This document shows, piece by piece, positions 10,936 to 20,598 of a stretch of 64,000 nt of DNA (position 1 is its first letter; every line of letters starts with the position of its first letter). The DNA is from Micractinium sp. NFX-FRZ (taxonomy: Eukaryota > Chlorophyta > Trebouxiophyceae > Chlorellales > Chlorellaceae): assembly GCA_029339195.1 (NCBI GenBank), contig JAPTJF010000269.1, positions 21,148 to 85,147 on the forward strand. Direction: 5' to 3'. The notes beneath the pieces are model-generated. The model had not been told where the DNA came from. It did no database searches and saw only the letters and a program-made list of their open reading frames with translations. The translations under genes were made by a program, and so were the position numbers.

Positions 10936-13900
10936 TCATGGCAGCTCCCCTAGCTCTTGCAGCGCCTGCCGGGCCGCCGCCTGCTCAGCGTCCCGCTTGT
11001 TGAAGCCGCCGCCGCTGCCCTTCACGCCCCCCCGGTAGTGTACATCCACCGACCAGTACTTGAGCTGCGAGCACAAGGGCGGGGGGAGGGGCGGGGGCAC
11101 AGGAACATGAGCACGGCGGGAGCAAGCGCGGGGAGGAGCTGCCCATGCCACGGGAGGCAGCGGGCCGGCGAGCGGCGTTCAGTGCACATAGGGACCCAAG
11201 GCGACAGCGAGTGCAGCGCGGATGTTTGCGTGGGGATTGCCCATCTTTGTCAGGCTGGCCACTCACCGCCAGCCCCGCCTTGAACTGCCGCTGGCTTGTG
11301 GCCCGCACAATGTAGCGCGGCTGCGGCCTGTTTTGAATTGCGGCACAGCGGCTGCGGCGCGGGCGGGGGAGGCCGGTAATGGGGACTCTTGTGAGGGCGA
11401 GACGGTGCGTGCACACCAGACGGCCATGGCTGAGGCGCCTGTGCCAATGCATTGCGACTCTCACATTCGCAACCTGGTGGCTGCCCGAAACCTGAAGCTG
11501 TAGATGGCGTGCGCTTGTGTGTCCACAGGTCGGGGCCACTGATAGGCTGCTTGCAGGCTTTGCAAGCATAACCTGATTACCGCCCCCCCCCTGCCGCCTA
11601 CCCCACACCCACCTCAGCATGCCCTTCCAGTCCTCCGTGGCCTCAAGCTCCCGCCAGTCAGTGTTGGCCTCCAGCACCCGCAGGCAGAAGCGGTGCGCAG
11701 CCTCAAAGCCCTGCGCCAGCGGGGCGGCAGCACAGGGCGTGAGGCACAGCACGGCACAGCAGGGGTGACGGGCCATACAGCAGTGGGGCGCGAGGGGCGG
11801 CAGCGGCAGGCAGCCGACTGCACTCCACACTGTGTGGTTCAGGCGGTTGGGGCGGGTGGGTGAGTCGCGCTGCCTGCGCACCAGCGGCAGGCTGCCAGCA
11901 GGGCGGCAAACTCCACCCGCTGGCAGCCTGCCGCTGGTGCGCAGGCAGGGCGGCTCAGCCACCCGCACGTTCGCCCGAGCTCATCCCCAGGCTCCCATCC
12001 CCACACCCGTACTCGACCACAGTTGCTCCCCACCCCCAGCACCCAACAAGCACCCAACAAGGGGAGGCGAGGGCCCTGGCAATCGCAGCAAGCAAGGCGC
12101 TGCCTGCACTGCAGCGCACGGCGCTCACCTTCACCAAAAACGAGCACCCACACAGTCAAGGTACAGCGCCCCACAACCCACAAGCACCCACATGGTCAAG
12201 GTACAGCGCCCCAAAACCCAACAAGCACCCACCTGATCGAGATGCAGCGCCCCACTGCCAGCAGCACCCAACATGAGCACCCACCTGGTCGAGGTACAAT
12301 GCCCCACCACAAGCAGCACCCAACACGAGCACCCACCTGGTCGAGGTACAGCGCCCCACCGGCAGCAGCACCCAACACAAGCACCCACCTGGTCGAGGTA
12401 GAGCACCCCATTGCCAGCAGCGCCCCAACGCAACCCCTCAACGTACTCGAGCACTCGCCCCACCTCCAAGCACCCACCTGGTCGAGGTACAGCGCCCCCA
12501 GCAGCGCCTCAAACACGTCAGCCAGGATGGCGGGCGTGTGCTGCGCCGCCTCCCTGTGAGCGGGCGGCCAGGGTGGCATCATGATGTGCAGCGTCAGTTG
12601 CCGAGGTCGGGAGCGCATGCTGTGGGGCGGCATGCTGCCTTTGAAACAAACCAAAACAGGCGGGCAGTGGCGCTCGCACCTCCTCTGGTACCGCTGCAAC
12701 TGTGCTGCATGCCATGCTGGGTGCTCGGCAGGTGGGAGCTCATTGCACCACCCCTGCACCTGAGCTGAGCCCCTGAGTTCCTGTGCTATCCTGCCGACAC
12801 AAGCTGAAGCCCCTCAATGGTCAACCCTGCCCTCATGTCCCCATTTGAATACCATGCGTGCTGCACTGCCCTGCCCTCGCCCCCCGTATCACCTGAGCAT
12901 CTTGCGATCTGCACTGCCCTGCCCCCCCAACACCCCACCCCACCTGAGCCCCCTCAGCTCCATGAGGACGTAGCAGTCCAGCCCCAGCCAGGCAGCGTAG
13001 CGAGCAGCCGCCGCGCCGCTCACCAGCATCCCCTGCAGCTTGGTCATCTCGCCCTGCGGCAGGCGGCGGCGGCACGGGGGTTGACATTGCTTGTGTGTCC
13101 GCTTGTGTTACCCCGCCTGCTGGCTTCGCGACCCACGCTCCTGCTGGCTGCCAGCTGTTGCCACGACGGTGCTGGGAAGCAGCTGAGAGGCAAGCGTACG
13201 GGCGGGGGAGGGCGTGCGGCAAGGCAGCGGCAGCAGCACCTGCAGCCCCACTGCCTCCCCTGCCATGTCAGCAGCCAGCGCCAGAGCACGCTGCCCTGAG
13301 CCGCTGGCAGGCATGGCATGGCGTGCACCCACCTCATCGCTGCTGGGGCAGCGGCGTATGAGCAGGGTGCGGCAGGTGATGCCCAGCACCGAGTCCCCCA
13401 GGAACTCGAGGCGCTCAAAGCTCTGCAGTGCAAGGCAGGGCAGGTGGGGTGGGAGGCAGGCAGGCAGGCAGGCAGGCGGGCATGCTGCTGGGTGGCGGGG
13501 TGCGGGTCCATTGGTGGCAAGTGATGCCCCGGTGAAGCGAGCTGCCCAAGAAACGTCAAACCACCCTTGCCCCCGCCCTTCCCGCCCACCTCCTCTGCGC
13601 TTTCCCCACGCAGCCGCGCCCATGCTCCCTCCCTCGGCTCCCCCCGCCTCACCTTCTCCACCCTCTCCCCCAGCAGCAGCGCCGACTTGTGGGTGAAAGC
13701 GGCTCGGTATAGGTCCAAGTTGCCAGCTGGGCACAGCGTGAGCCGCTCCACCTGCCACGCCTGCAGGTCTGCCAGAGGCGCCGACGTGCGGCCCTGGCTG
13801 TCAAAGCCCGCCGCAAGCTGCGCGCGCTGTGCGCTCTGCATGCTGCCCGGGTCGGCCTGGCCGCCCCCCAGCAGGCCTGCCAGTGTGGGGCTCACGTGTG

Positions 13901-16560
13901 CCTCGCTCCACTGCAGCATAACAGGGGACCAGGGTGGGGTGAGCGGCAAAGACATCAAGAAGTGGGTGCAGGAGCAGGGCTAGAGTTCGGGGGCCATGCC
14001 GGCCAGTGCACCACCCCAAGCAACCAACTTCTGCCAGCCCAGCCCAGTCGGCCAGCCTGGTGGCACACCCCACTAGGTTCCCTTCATGCAGCCAAGAGCG
14101 CACCTTGGGAGGCCAGGCGGGCCAGAAGAGGCGTCGGAAAGCGACCGGCAGCAGGCGGTACAGCGCCAGTACCGCCCGCACACACGCCGACGCCAGCTGG
14201 CTTGCCAGCCGCCGCAGCGCCAGGGCTGCCCGCGCTGCACTAGCTGCGACCAGGGCCATCAGTGCGCCCAGCTGCAACGGCTTGGGCTGGGCGGTGCCAG
14301 CTTCTGAGCGGCTCCCAGTGTTGGCTGGCGCATGCACAGGCGCCTGCAAGTCTGCTTGTGGCGCATGCCGTTCCGGCCGTGGCAGCAGCTCTCCCTGCCC
14401 ATCCTGCCCCGACACCGGTGCTGACATGTCCCCGCCCTCTGCTTCCTCGCCGTCACTGCCGCTGCCGCTGCCGCTGCCGCTACTGCCCCTGCCTTCGTCT
14501 GCCGCCAGTGCCGCTCCCGGTGGCTGCTCCTCTTCCTCCTGCTGCCGCTCCACATGCTGCTTCAACCACACGCTCTCCTGCTGCATCCGCCGCTTCTCCT
14601 CCTCTTCCTCCTGCTGTTGCTGCTGTTGCTGCTGCTGCGGCGGCGGCGGCTGGGGCTGCGGCGGCTGCGTCTGCCCCTCTTGCCGCTGCCGCTCGTCCTC
14701 CTGATGCTGCTCCTCTTGCTGCTGCCACTCCTCTTGCTGCTGCTGCTCCCGTCGCCGCTCAACCGCCTGCGTCTGCTCCCGCTGCACCCCACGCCCCTCC
14801 CCCTCAGTCGCACCGCTCGTCGCCTGCAGCAGCTTCCCCAGCTGCGCTTCCCAGCGCACCGCCCTGGCCTGGGCCTCCTCAAAGGGACGGTGCAGCTGGT
14901 AGTCGAGCGCCACCGAGCTGTCCTGGTGCTGCTCCCACTCTGTGACAAACGTTTGCAGCTTTTCCAGAGACCTTGACAGCTGCAGGGTGGCGATCAATGA
15001 CGGGAGCGGGGAGGGCAAGGCTCCCAGGAGTGAGGGGTGAGGGGGAGCAGCACGTGACAGCCTCACCCTCCATGTGTTGTGAATAGCAGCAGCAAGCCGG
15101 GCTGAGTAGGCACGTGGCATGCAGGCCGCACAGGAGCCCGCTGCTCTTCCGCACACCAGCAAGACAGCAGCAGCAGCATCCCTCCTCCCCCCCCCCCTCC
15201 CCCAAACCAACCAAGCCCAAGCGTAGCTGCTGCTTACCCCGCAGCCGCCCACCTGAACAGAAAACGTGTTGCCCAGCCGCAGCGTGTTGCTCCACGCCAC
15301 GCCCTCCTGGCTGCGCACCAGCTGCTGCTGGCGCACGCGCACGCGCCGCTCACCCCCCCCGCCTTGCTGCCCTCCTCTGGCGCTGCTGCTGCCACCCCCA
15401 CTGCCATCGCCAGCAATAGCTGGCAGCGGAAGAGGCAGTTGTTCTGGCCCAGGCAGCGGCTCGAACCCTCCATACTTGTAAATGAGGGATCCATCAGGCT
15501 GACCCCGCACCGTCACCGACTCCCAGCGGAATGAGAAGGCGCTGGCAGCAATGTGCAGCGGGGCGCTGCCAGCAGCTTGCCCCGCTGGCCCCTGGGGGGC
15601 TGCTGCTGCCTGCCCATCAAAGCTGCCGCTGCTGCTGCTGTCGACGTCGCGGTCGCTGTCACTGTCGCTGCTGCTGGTGCTGGCAAGCTCTGCTGCAACG
15701 GAGCCCGCATCAGTGCCTGCGGTGGCACGCCGCCTGCGCTGCCGCCGCTCTGCCGCCGCTGCTGCGACGGCGGCAGCCTTGGCCAGCTTGGCAGCTTGCC
15801 GTCGCTGCCGACGTGTCAGCGCCTCCGCTTCGCCCGCTGTGCTGCTGCCACTGGCTGTGGTCGCGCCAGCTGCCGCTGCCGCTTCACCTGACAGCCCCTT
15901 AACTGCAGACTCGTAGCGCCACCACAGCTTGGGCTTGGCATCAAGCGCATCAAGCTCCTGCTGTGCTGCTGCATACTGCCAGCGGTCCAGGATGGCCTGG
16001 GCCTTGTCAGCAGGTAAGACCGCCAGCTTGATAGCAGTGCCGCCAAACGGCGTCTCTGGCCGAAGCTGCTTGCGTGCGGTGGCCGCCGCCTGAGTGGGTG
16101 TCTGGAAGCAGAACACCAGCTCCTCTCCTGGCAGCCCCACCACTGCCACGCCGTCGCACCAGTAGGGCAGCGGGGGGATGCGCGGCGCACGCCATGCTGC
16201 CGGCCTGGCCCCGTTGCCGCTGCTGCTGCGGGCGGTGCCGCCGCGCTTGCCGGGGCGGTCCACGATGCTGGTCCCAGTGCTGCTGTCGGTAGCGCTGCTG
16301 CTGCTGCCTTTGCCGCTGCCAGCCCTGCACCTCAAGCTGGCTAGACGCTGTGCCCCCAAGTGGAGCCTCCTCACCCCTGCGTGCTCAGGAGGCTTGCCGC
16401 TGCCACCGCCGGTGCTGCCTGCCGCCGCCTGGGTGGCCTGCCTGGAGGCTGTGGCCGCCAGGCGCAGAGTCCCGGCATTTGTGACGATTCCAAGCCCGAC
16501 TGCGCTCCCCTGGACGGCTTGCAAGCTCCTGGGAGTGCCGGCAAAGGAGGAGCGCCGCAT
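10936..16560 (-). CDS. RNase III family endoribonuclease with long N-terminal extension
   Basis: Nine exons (16560-15253, 14979-14104, 13910-13653, 13422-13333, 13053-12944, 12553-12478, 11710-11609, 11320-11267, 11064-10936) join in phase to about 1000 residues. The last 272 are a complete RNase III: LDLYRAAFTHKSALL, then FERLEFLGDSVLG with Glu817, Glu820 and Asp824, then ILADVFEALLGALYLDQ with Asp893 and Glu896, then a short C-terminal double-stranded-RNA-binding domain (PRYIVRATSQRQFKAG to KRDAEQAAARQALQELG). All metal ligands are present, so it should cut dsRNA. The first 728 residues begin with a plastid-transit-like segment (MRRSSFAGTPRSLQ) and include long Gln/Glu, Ser and Ala runs; I recognise no domain there. 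The 193-nt intron joining the halves (14103-13911) keeps frame, so one gene is favoured. Two genes, with the RNase III starting near 13919, remain possible. Confidence 0.78.
11850..11968. repeat. large inverted repeat (hairpin) in an RNase III gene intron
   Basis: Positions 11870-11899 and 11919-11948 are perfect 30-bp reverse complements with a 19-nt spacer. Pairing continues outward with about 16 of 20 matches to 11850 and 11968, giving a near 50-bp stem. It lies inside the intron 11711-12477 and would fold in the pre-mRNA. Confidence 0.85.
12135..12510 (-). repeat. tandem array of exon-donor copies in an RNase III intron
   Basis: The true exon end, reading LYLDQ then the donor GTGGGTGCT (12465-12510), is followed in the intron by six degenerate copies of about 40-52 bp starting near 12140, 12181, 12221, 12271, 12323 and 12375. 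Copies near the exon are closest to it and distant ones are more diverged. Several retain an intact donor-like GGTGGGTGC. Confidence 0.85.
13453..13481. repeat. (GGCA)n tetranucleotide repeat
   Basis: A short GGCA tandem repeat inside an RNase III gene intron. The same motif recurs at 30141-30178 and 31949-31976 in introns of the neighbouring minus-strand gene, where the transcript strand reads as a pyrimidine-rich CTGC repeat near the 3' splice site. Confidence 0.8.
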
Positions 16561-16782
16561 GGAATTTGGGGCAGGGCCCAAGTAACTATGCCCTGGGTGC
16601 GCTCAAGGTGTCTCCCATGTGGTAGGCGGCCGCCGGTCGCCCGCAAACGGCGATTCACGGTGGGAAATTCAGAGCAGCCAGGTGGAGCCAGCTCAGTGGC
16701 AGTGCAAAAACCAACTCTGATCGCACCACTTTCCCCCGAATCAGTTACATTATTTAGATTGTCCAGCTCTACTCGAAATTGC
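16561..16782. promoter_or_regulatory. short divergent promoter region
   Basis: Only 222 bp separate the start codons of the RNase III gene and the UBZ-SAM gene, so the two probably share a bidirectional promoter. An AT-rich patch with TTATTTAG lies at about 16749-16757, the only TATA-like sequence in the interval. Confidence 0.5.
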
Positions 16783-19488
16783 ATGTCTCGGCTGGCGCTC
16801 AAGTCGCAAGGGCAGCCGCGAGCAAAGAACTTTGGGGCTCTCAGCCTCCCCAGGCGGCCGGGTGCCGGCCCCCAGCAACAGCATAGGGCAGGAACCAGCA
16901 CAGCACAAGGAGGCAGCTGCCCCGCCTCCACCGGTGGCACTAGCGGCAGCGTCCCGCCTGCTGCCGCCGCTGCAGCACCGGCTACCTCCTCCGACAGCTG
17001 GGGCTCTTCCAGCGACGATGAGGGCAATGGCGGCGTGGATACCGGAGGTGTGCAGAAGGGAACCCGCCAGAAGCAGCAGCAGAAGCAGAAGCAGAAGCAT
17101 GGAAATTTGCCGCCCTGCAGCCGCCAGACACCGGCCAGCACGCCACCGCTGGCACCTGTGAGCGGCGGCAAGCAGCCTGCGCCATCTCAGCGCAGCAACC
17201 CGATCAGCGAGCTGTATGATGTCAGCGAGGGCAGCAGTGATGACGACGATGACGCTTTCAAAGCAGCCAAGCCGGGAAATACTCCAGGTGCGGCGGTGGC
17301 GTCGCAAGTGCAGCACCCACAAACGGTACCGGCATCGCCAGGGTGCCCCATCTGTGGCAGCAGGCTGCACAGCATGAGTCCAGATCAACGGCAGCAGCAC
17401 GTGAATGCCTGCTGCGATGCGGCAGCAGGGGAGGCTGGGGTCGCAGCGCCGTCCGCCCAGCAGCAGCAGCAGCAGCAGCAGGGGCCAGGGGCCGTGTCCG
17501 CTCAGCGCCCCTGCTTCCAGCAACAGCAGCAGCCTCCTGCGCCACAGCAGCAGCAGCAGCAGCAGCAAGCACCGAGTGGGCAGAAGTGGTGGGTGCCACA
17601 AAAGGTACGCCAGGAAGCGGTGTCTGCTTCAGGCAATGCCAGGACGTCGGGAGTCCAGCAAGCAGCAGCAGCAGCAGCAGCCATGGATTGGCAGCCTCCT
17701 GCGCCGCTACAGCAGCAGCAACAGCAGCCTGCTGGCAAGCCTGTGCTGCCAGCAACCAATGCTGCGCAGCTGCTGCCGCCGGCAGCACAACAGCAGCAGC
17801 AGCCGCAGGGGCAGCAGTTGCTAGGTGACCCTTCAGGACGCCAACAGCTGCCCCGTCCAAAAGGGCAGCCTCCTCATCCTCCCCCACTTCCTGAGCCCCC
17901 ACAGCAGCGGCAGCAGCAGCATCAACAGCAGCAGCAGCTACCGCAGCTCCAGCCCCCGCAGCCCAAGCAGCAGTCTTGCAAGGTGTGCGGCGCCAGCCTG
18001 TCGCACATGCAGCTGCAGCAGCAAGTGGCACACGTGAAGGCGTGCATGGCTGGCAGGGGGCGCGGCAGCGGCCGGCCTGCCAAGCAGCAGCAGCAGCAGC
18101 AGCAGCAGCCGGCTGTGGTGACCACAGCGCCCCAGCAGCAGCAGCAGCAGCAGGCAGATGGCAGCGGCCTGCAGCAGATGGACCTCGGGCAGTGGCTCAA
18201 GGTGAGCGGGAAGGAGCGGCTGGGTGTGGGGTAGGGTAGGACCTCGCACAGACTTGGTAGAAAACCCGCTCTGCTTTAGAAAGTTGTAGCAGCCGCGCCC
18301 GTGTGGTGAAAGTGAAAGTGAAAGTCAGGGGGGATTCACACGTGTGTTGCACCGTGCCTGATCTCCACTGTCTGAACATCACCACCGCCGGCTGCTTCAC
18401 ATGCCACACGCACACAACCAACCGTTAAGTGTCTGGTCGTGCAGGCGCTGGGGCTGGAGCGGTACCACGCCACTTTTGTGGAGCAGGAGGTTGACCTGAC
18501 CTGCATCCACGCTGTGAGCGCTGAGGAGCTCAGCAGCATTGGCATCACCGACCGCCTGCACCAGGTGGGCTGGTTGATGGAGCGGCGGCAGCACGGGAGG
18601 ACACGGGGGGGCCATGAATGGGGTTGAGCAAGCAGGGTGGGGCGGGGCTGGGGACTGCATGCTGCCAGGCCTGCAATGGACGCCTGCCGGGGAAAACTTG
18701 GGTCACTCTGCCTGGTTGAACTTGGCTCACTCGCCTTGCCGGAACCGCAGGTGCGCCTTGTGCAAGCAGCAGAGGCGCTGGCTTCAGAGTTGGGCCTGCG
18801 GCGTCTGGGGCAGCGACGGCCCAGGGAAGTTGGCGGCGGTGGGGACGGCAGGCCACCTGCCGCAAAGAAGCAGAAGCAGCTGACGCTGGCGCCGGCAGCA
18901 GCAGGGGCAGCGGCCGCCAAGGGCGCTGCGAATGCAGCGGCAGCGGCAGCCCAGCCGGCGGAACAGCTTCTGCCCTCTGGTGTTTACTGCCAACAGCAGC
19001 AGCAGCGGCGGCAGGACTTGCAGGACAGCAGCATGCGGGAGGCACGGCCACGCCCTGAGGAGCGCGCCCTGCTAGCCAGCCTGTACCCACCGCTGCCGCA
19101 GCAGCCCCAGCCGGCACAGCGCACGCCGCAGCTAGCGCGCGGCAGGGCTGCCTCCCGTGCCCTCCCCGCTGCCGCCTCGCTCTGGTCAGGCGCAGCAGCC
19201 TGCGCTGAGGTGGCACCCACGCTGGGCGCCCGCCTGGCACAGCGTGAGGCCGCAGATCCAGAGGCAGCAGCAGCCAAGCGGCAGCCGCTGGAGCGCGGCG
19301 GCACCGCCTACCCGGTGGGCGAGGAGAGCCGTGCGCTCAAGCGTGTGCGCCTGGATGCGCTGCGCCAGGAGCTGCGCACGCACGAGGAAACGGTGGCGGG
19401 GCTGCGGGCGATGATTGCGCAGCTGGAGCGGGAGGTGGGCGAGGCGGGGCCAGGACCTGGTGCAAGGCCTGGTGCCGGCGGCTCCTGA
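16783..19488 (+). CDS. UBZ-type zinc finger and SAM domain protein, probable DNA-repair adaptor
   Basis: Exons 16783-18201, 18445-18564 and 18751-19488 give 758 residues. Two similar zinc fingers are visible: CPICG (Cys188, Cys191, His206, Cys210) and CKVCG (Cys399, Cys402, His417, Cys421), each C-X2-C-X14-H-X3-C as in ubiquitin-binding UBZ fingers of DNA-repair proteins. A SAM domain follows (about 466-531: MDLGQWLK, LGLERYHATFVEQEVDL, ELSSIGITDRLHQ), split over the three exons. The C terminus has a predicted coiled coil (RLDALRQELRTHEETVAGL). Between the fingers are long Gln and Ala runs. Plant SNM1-like proteins combine a similar finger, a SAM domain and a metallo-beta-lactamase nuclease; this protein has no nuclease, so an adaptor role is inferred. 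The ATG at 16783 was chosen because upstream in-frame sequence overlaps the divergent gene; an ATG at 16588 is the alternative. Confidence 0.75.
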
Positions 19489-20598
19489 GGGACAGCGCAG
19501 GGTTTAGCAGACTTGATGACCTGCTGTCATGCGTGCACCCTGCCCCTTGTATACACACCCTGCTCGGTATTGACTCAGCCAGGCGGTTGCGGTTGTAAGA
19601 CTCAAAAGACTGAAAAGTCACACAACCTTGCGGCGGAGGAGGGCGCGGCGGCTCTGGCGGAAGGTGTGCAGTCGGTCACTGACGTCAGCCGCCCCGTCTG
19701 GGACACCTCCTTAGTATGCATAACTTTTGGTGATGTCAACATGTATGAACAGACATGTTTGCTGCTTTCGCCCTGCGCCCTGTGCCTCATTTGTGTTGCA
19801 AACCGTCATGTTGGCTTTACAGATAGTGAGAGGTAATGCAGGCACGCTAGTCGGGTGCCTGTGCAGGTAGCACGGGGCTGAAGGTTGCAGCGCGGACAGC
19901 CGTTCAATCACGGGTGCAGCGCCGCCCTTCCGAGCGCCTCCAGCAAGTCAGAACAGGAAAAGGACGTGGCAGGCACAGGCGGTTGGCAAATTGTGCGTCG
20001 AGGTGCATGGGGCCGAGTAATGTTGACGTTGCACTTAGTCGGAGCAAAGAGGGAAAGGTTGAGGGTTGCTTAGTGTGTGCAATCGAGATATGGGCGGGCA
20101 GAGGAAGCCACAGGGCAACGCCGGTGGGTGCCAAGAACCACTCGGGGCTTGTCACTAAGTCAAAGCATGGAGATGCAGGTAGGGGAGTGGGCGGGCTTCT
20201 GGGCGCGGCAAAAAGCGACCCACCATGAGCCGGCATGGGGCAGAGGAGAGCGGGGGAGCAGAAAGCAGTGGTGAAAAGGATGCATTGCAGGCCACTTGGG
20301 TGGGGCCTCACTTGCCCTGTTGAATCATTGGGTTGCCCACCGAAGGCGATGCAAGAGTGGGTGGGGGATTGCAGCTGGTTTGCAGCGCCGCGGCCCCTGT
20401 CGCAGGGGCACAGGCGCACGTGCCACGAACATGCATTGAGATGTGTGCTCCCACAGGAGGGAGCTGTGCAAAGGTTGGTGCACAGATGTGTTGGAAAGAA
20501 GACTTTGTCTTTCTTTGAATAGTGTGGCCGTGCCGGGACGCAGCCTTCATTGGCTCGTCTTGCAGCGAGGGAGGGGAGCGGGCACCTGGGGCTCCAGC
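19489..20598. other. intergenic region between convergent genes
   Basis: Holds the 3' UTRs of the UBZ-SAM gene and the OPR-PPR-cyclin gene. A palindromic TGACGTCA (bZIP/CRE-type site) is at 19680-19687. TTACA at 19817-19821 is a distant candidate poly(A) signal for the minus-strand gene. No exon is recognised. Confidence 0.45.
19594..19598 (+). terminator. TGTAA poly(A) signal
   Basis: TGTAA about 106 nt after the stop of the UBZ-SAM gene, the pentanucleotide used by green algae in place of AATAAA. Confidence 0.5.

Noticed and set aside
13801..16581. A single unspliced reading of about 920 codons on the minus strand
   Set aside because: It contains one clear intron (15252-14980) and reads through a second (14103-13911) into sequence without protein character; the upstream codon at 16581 is TTG, and the first ATG is at 16560.
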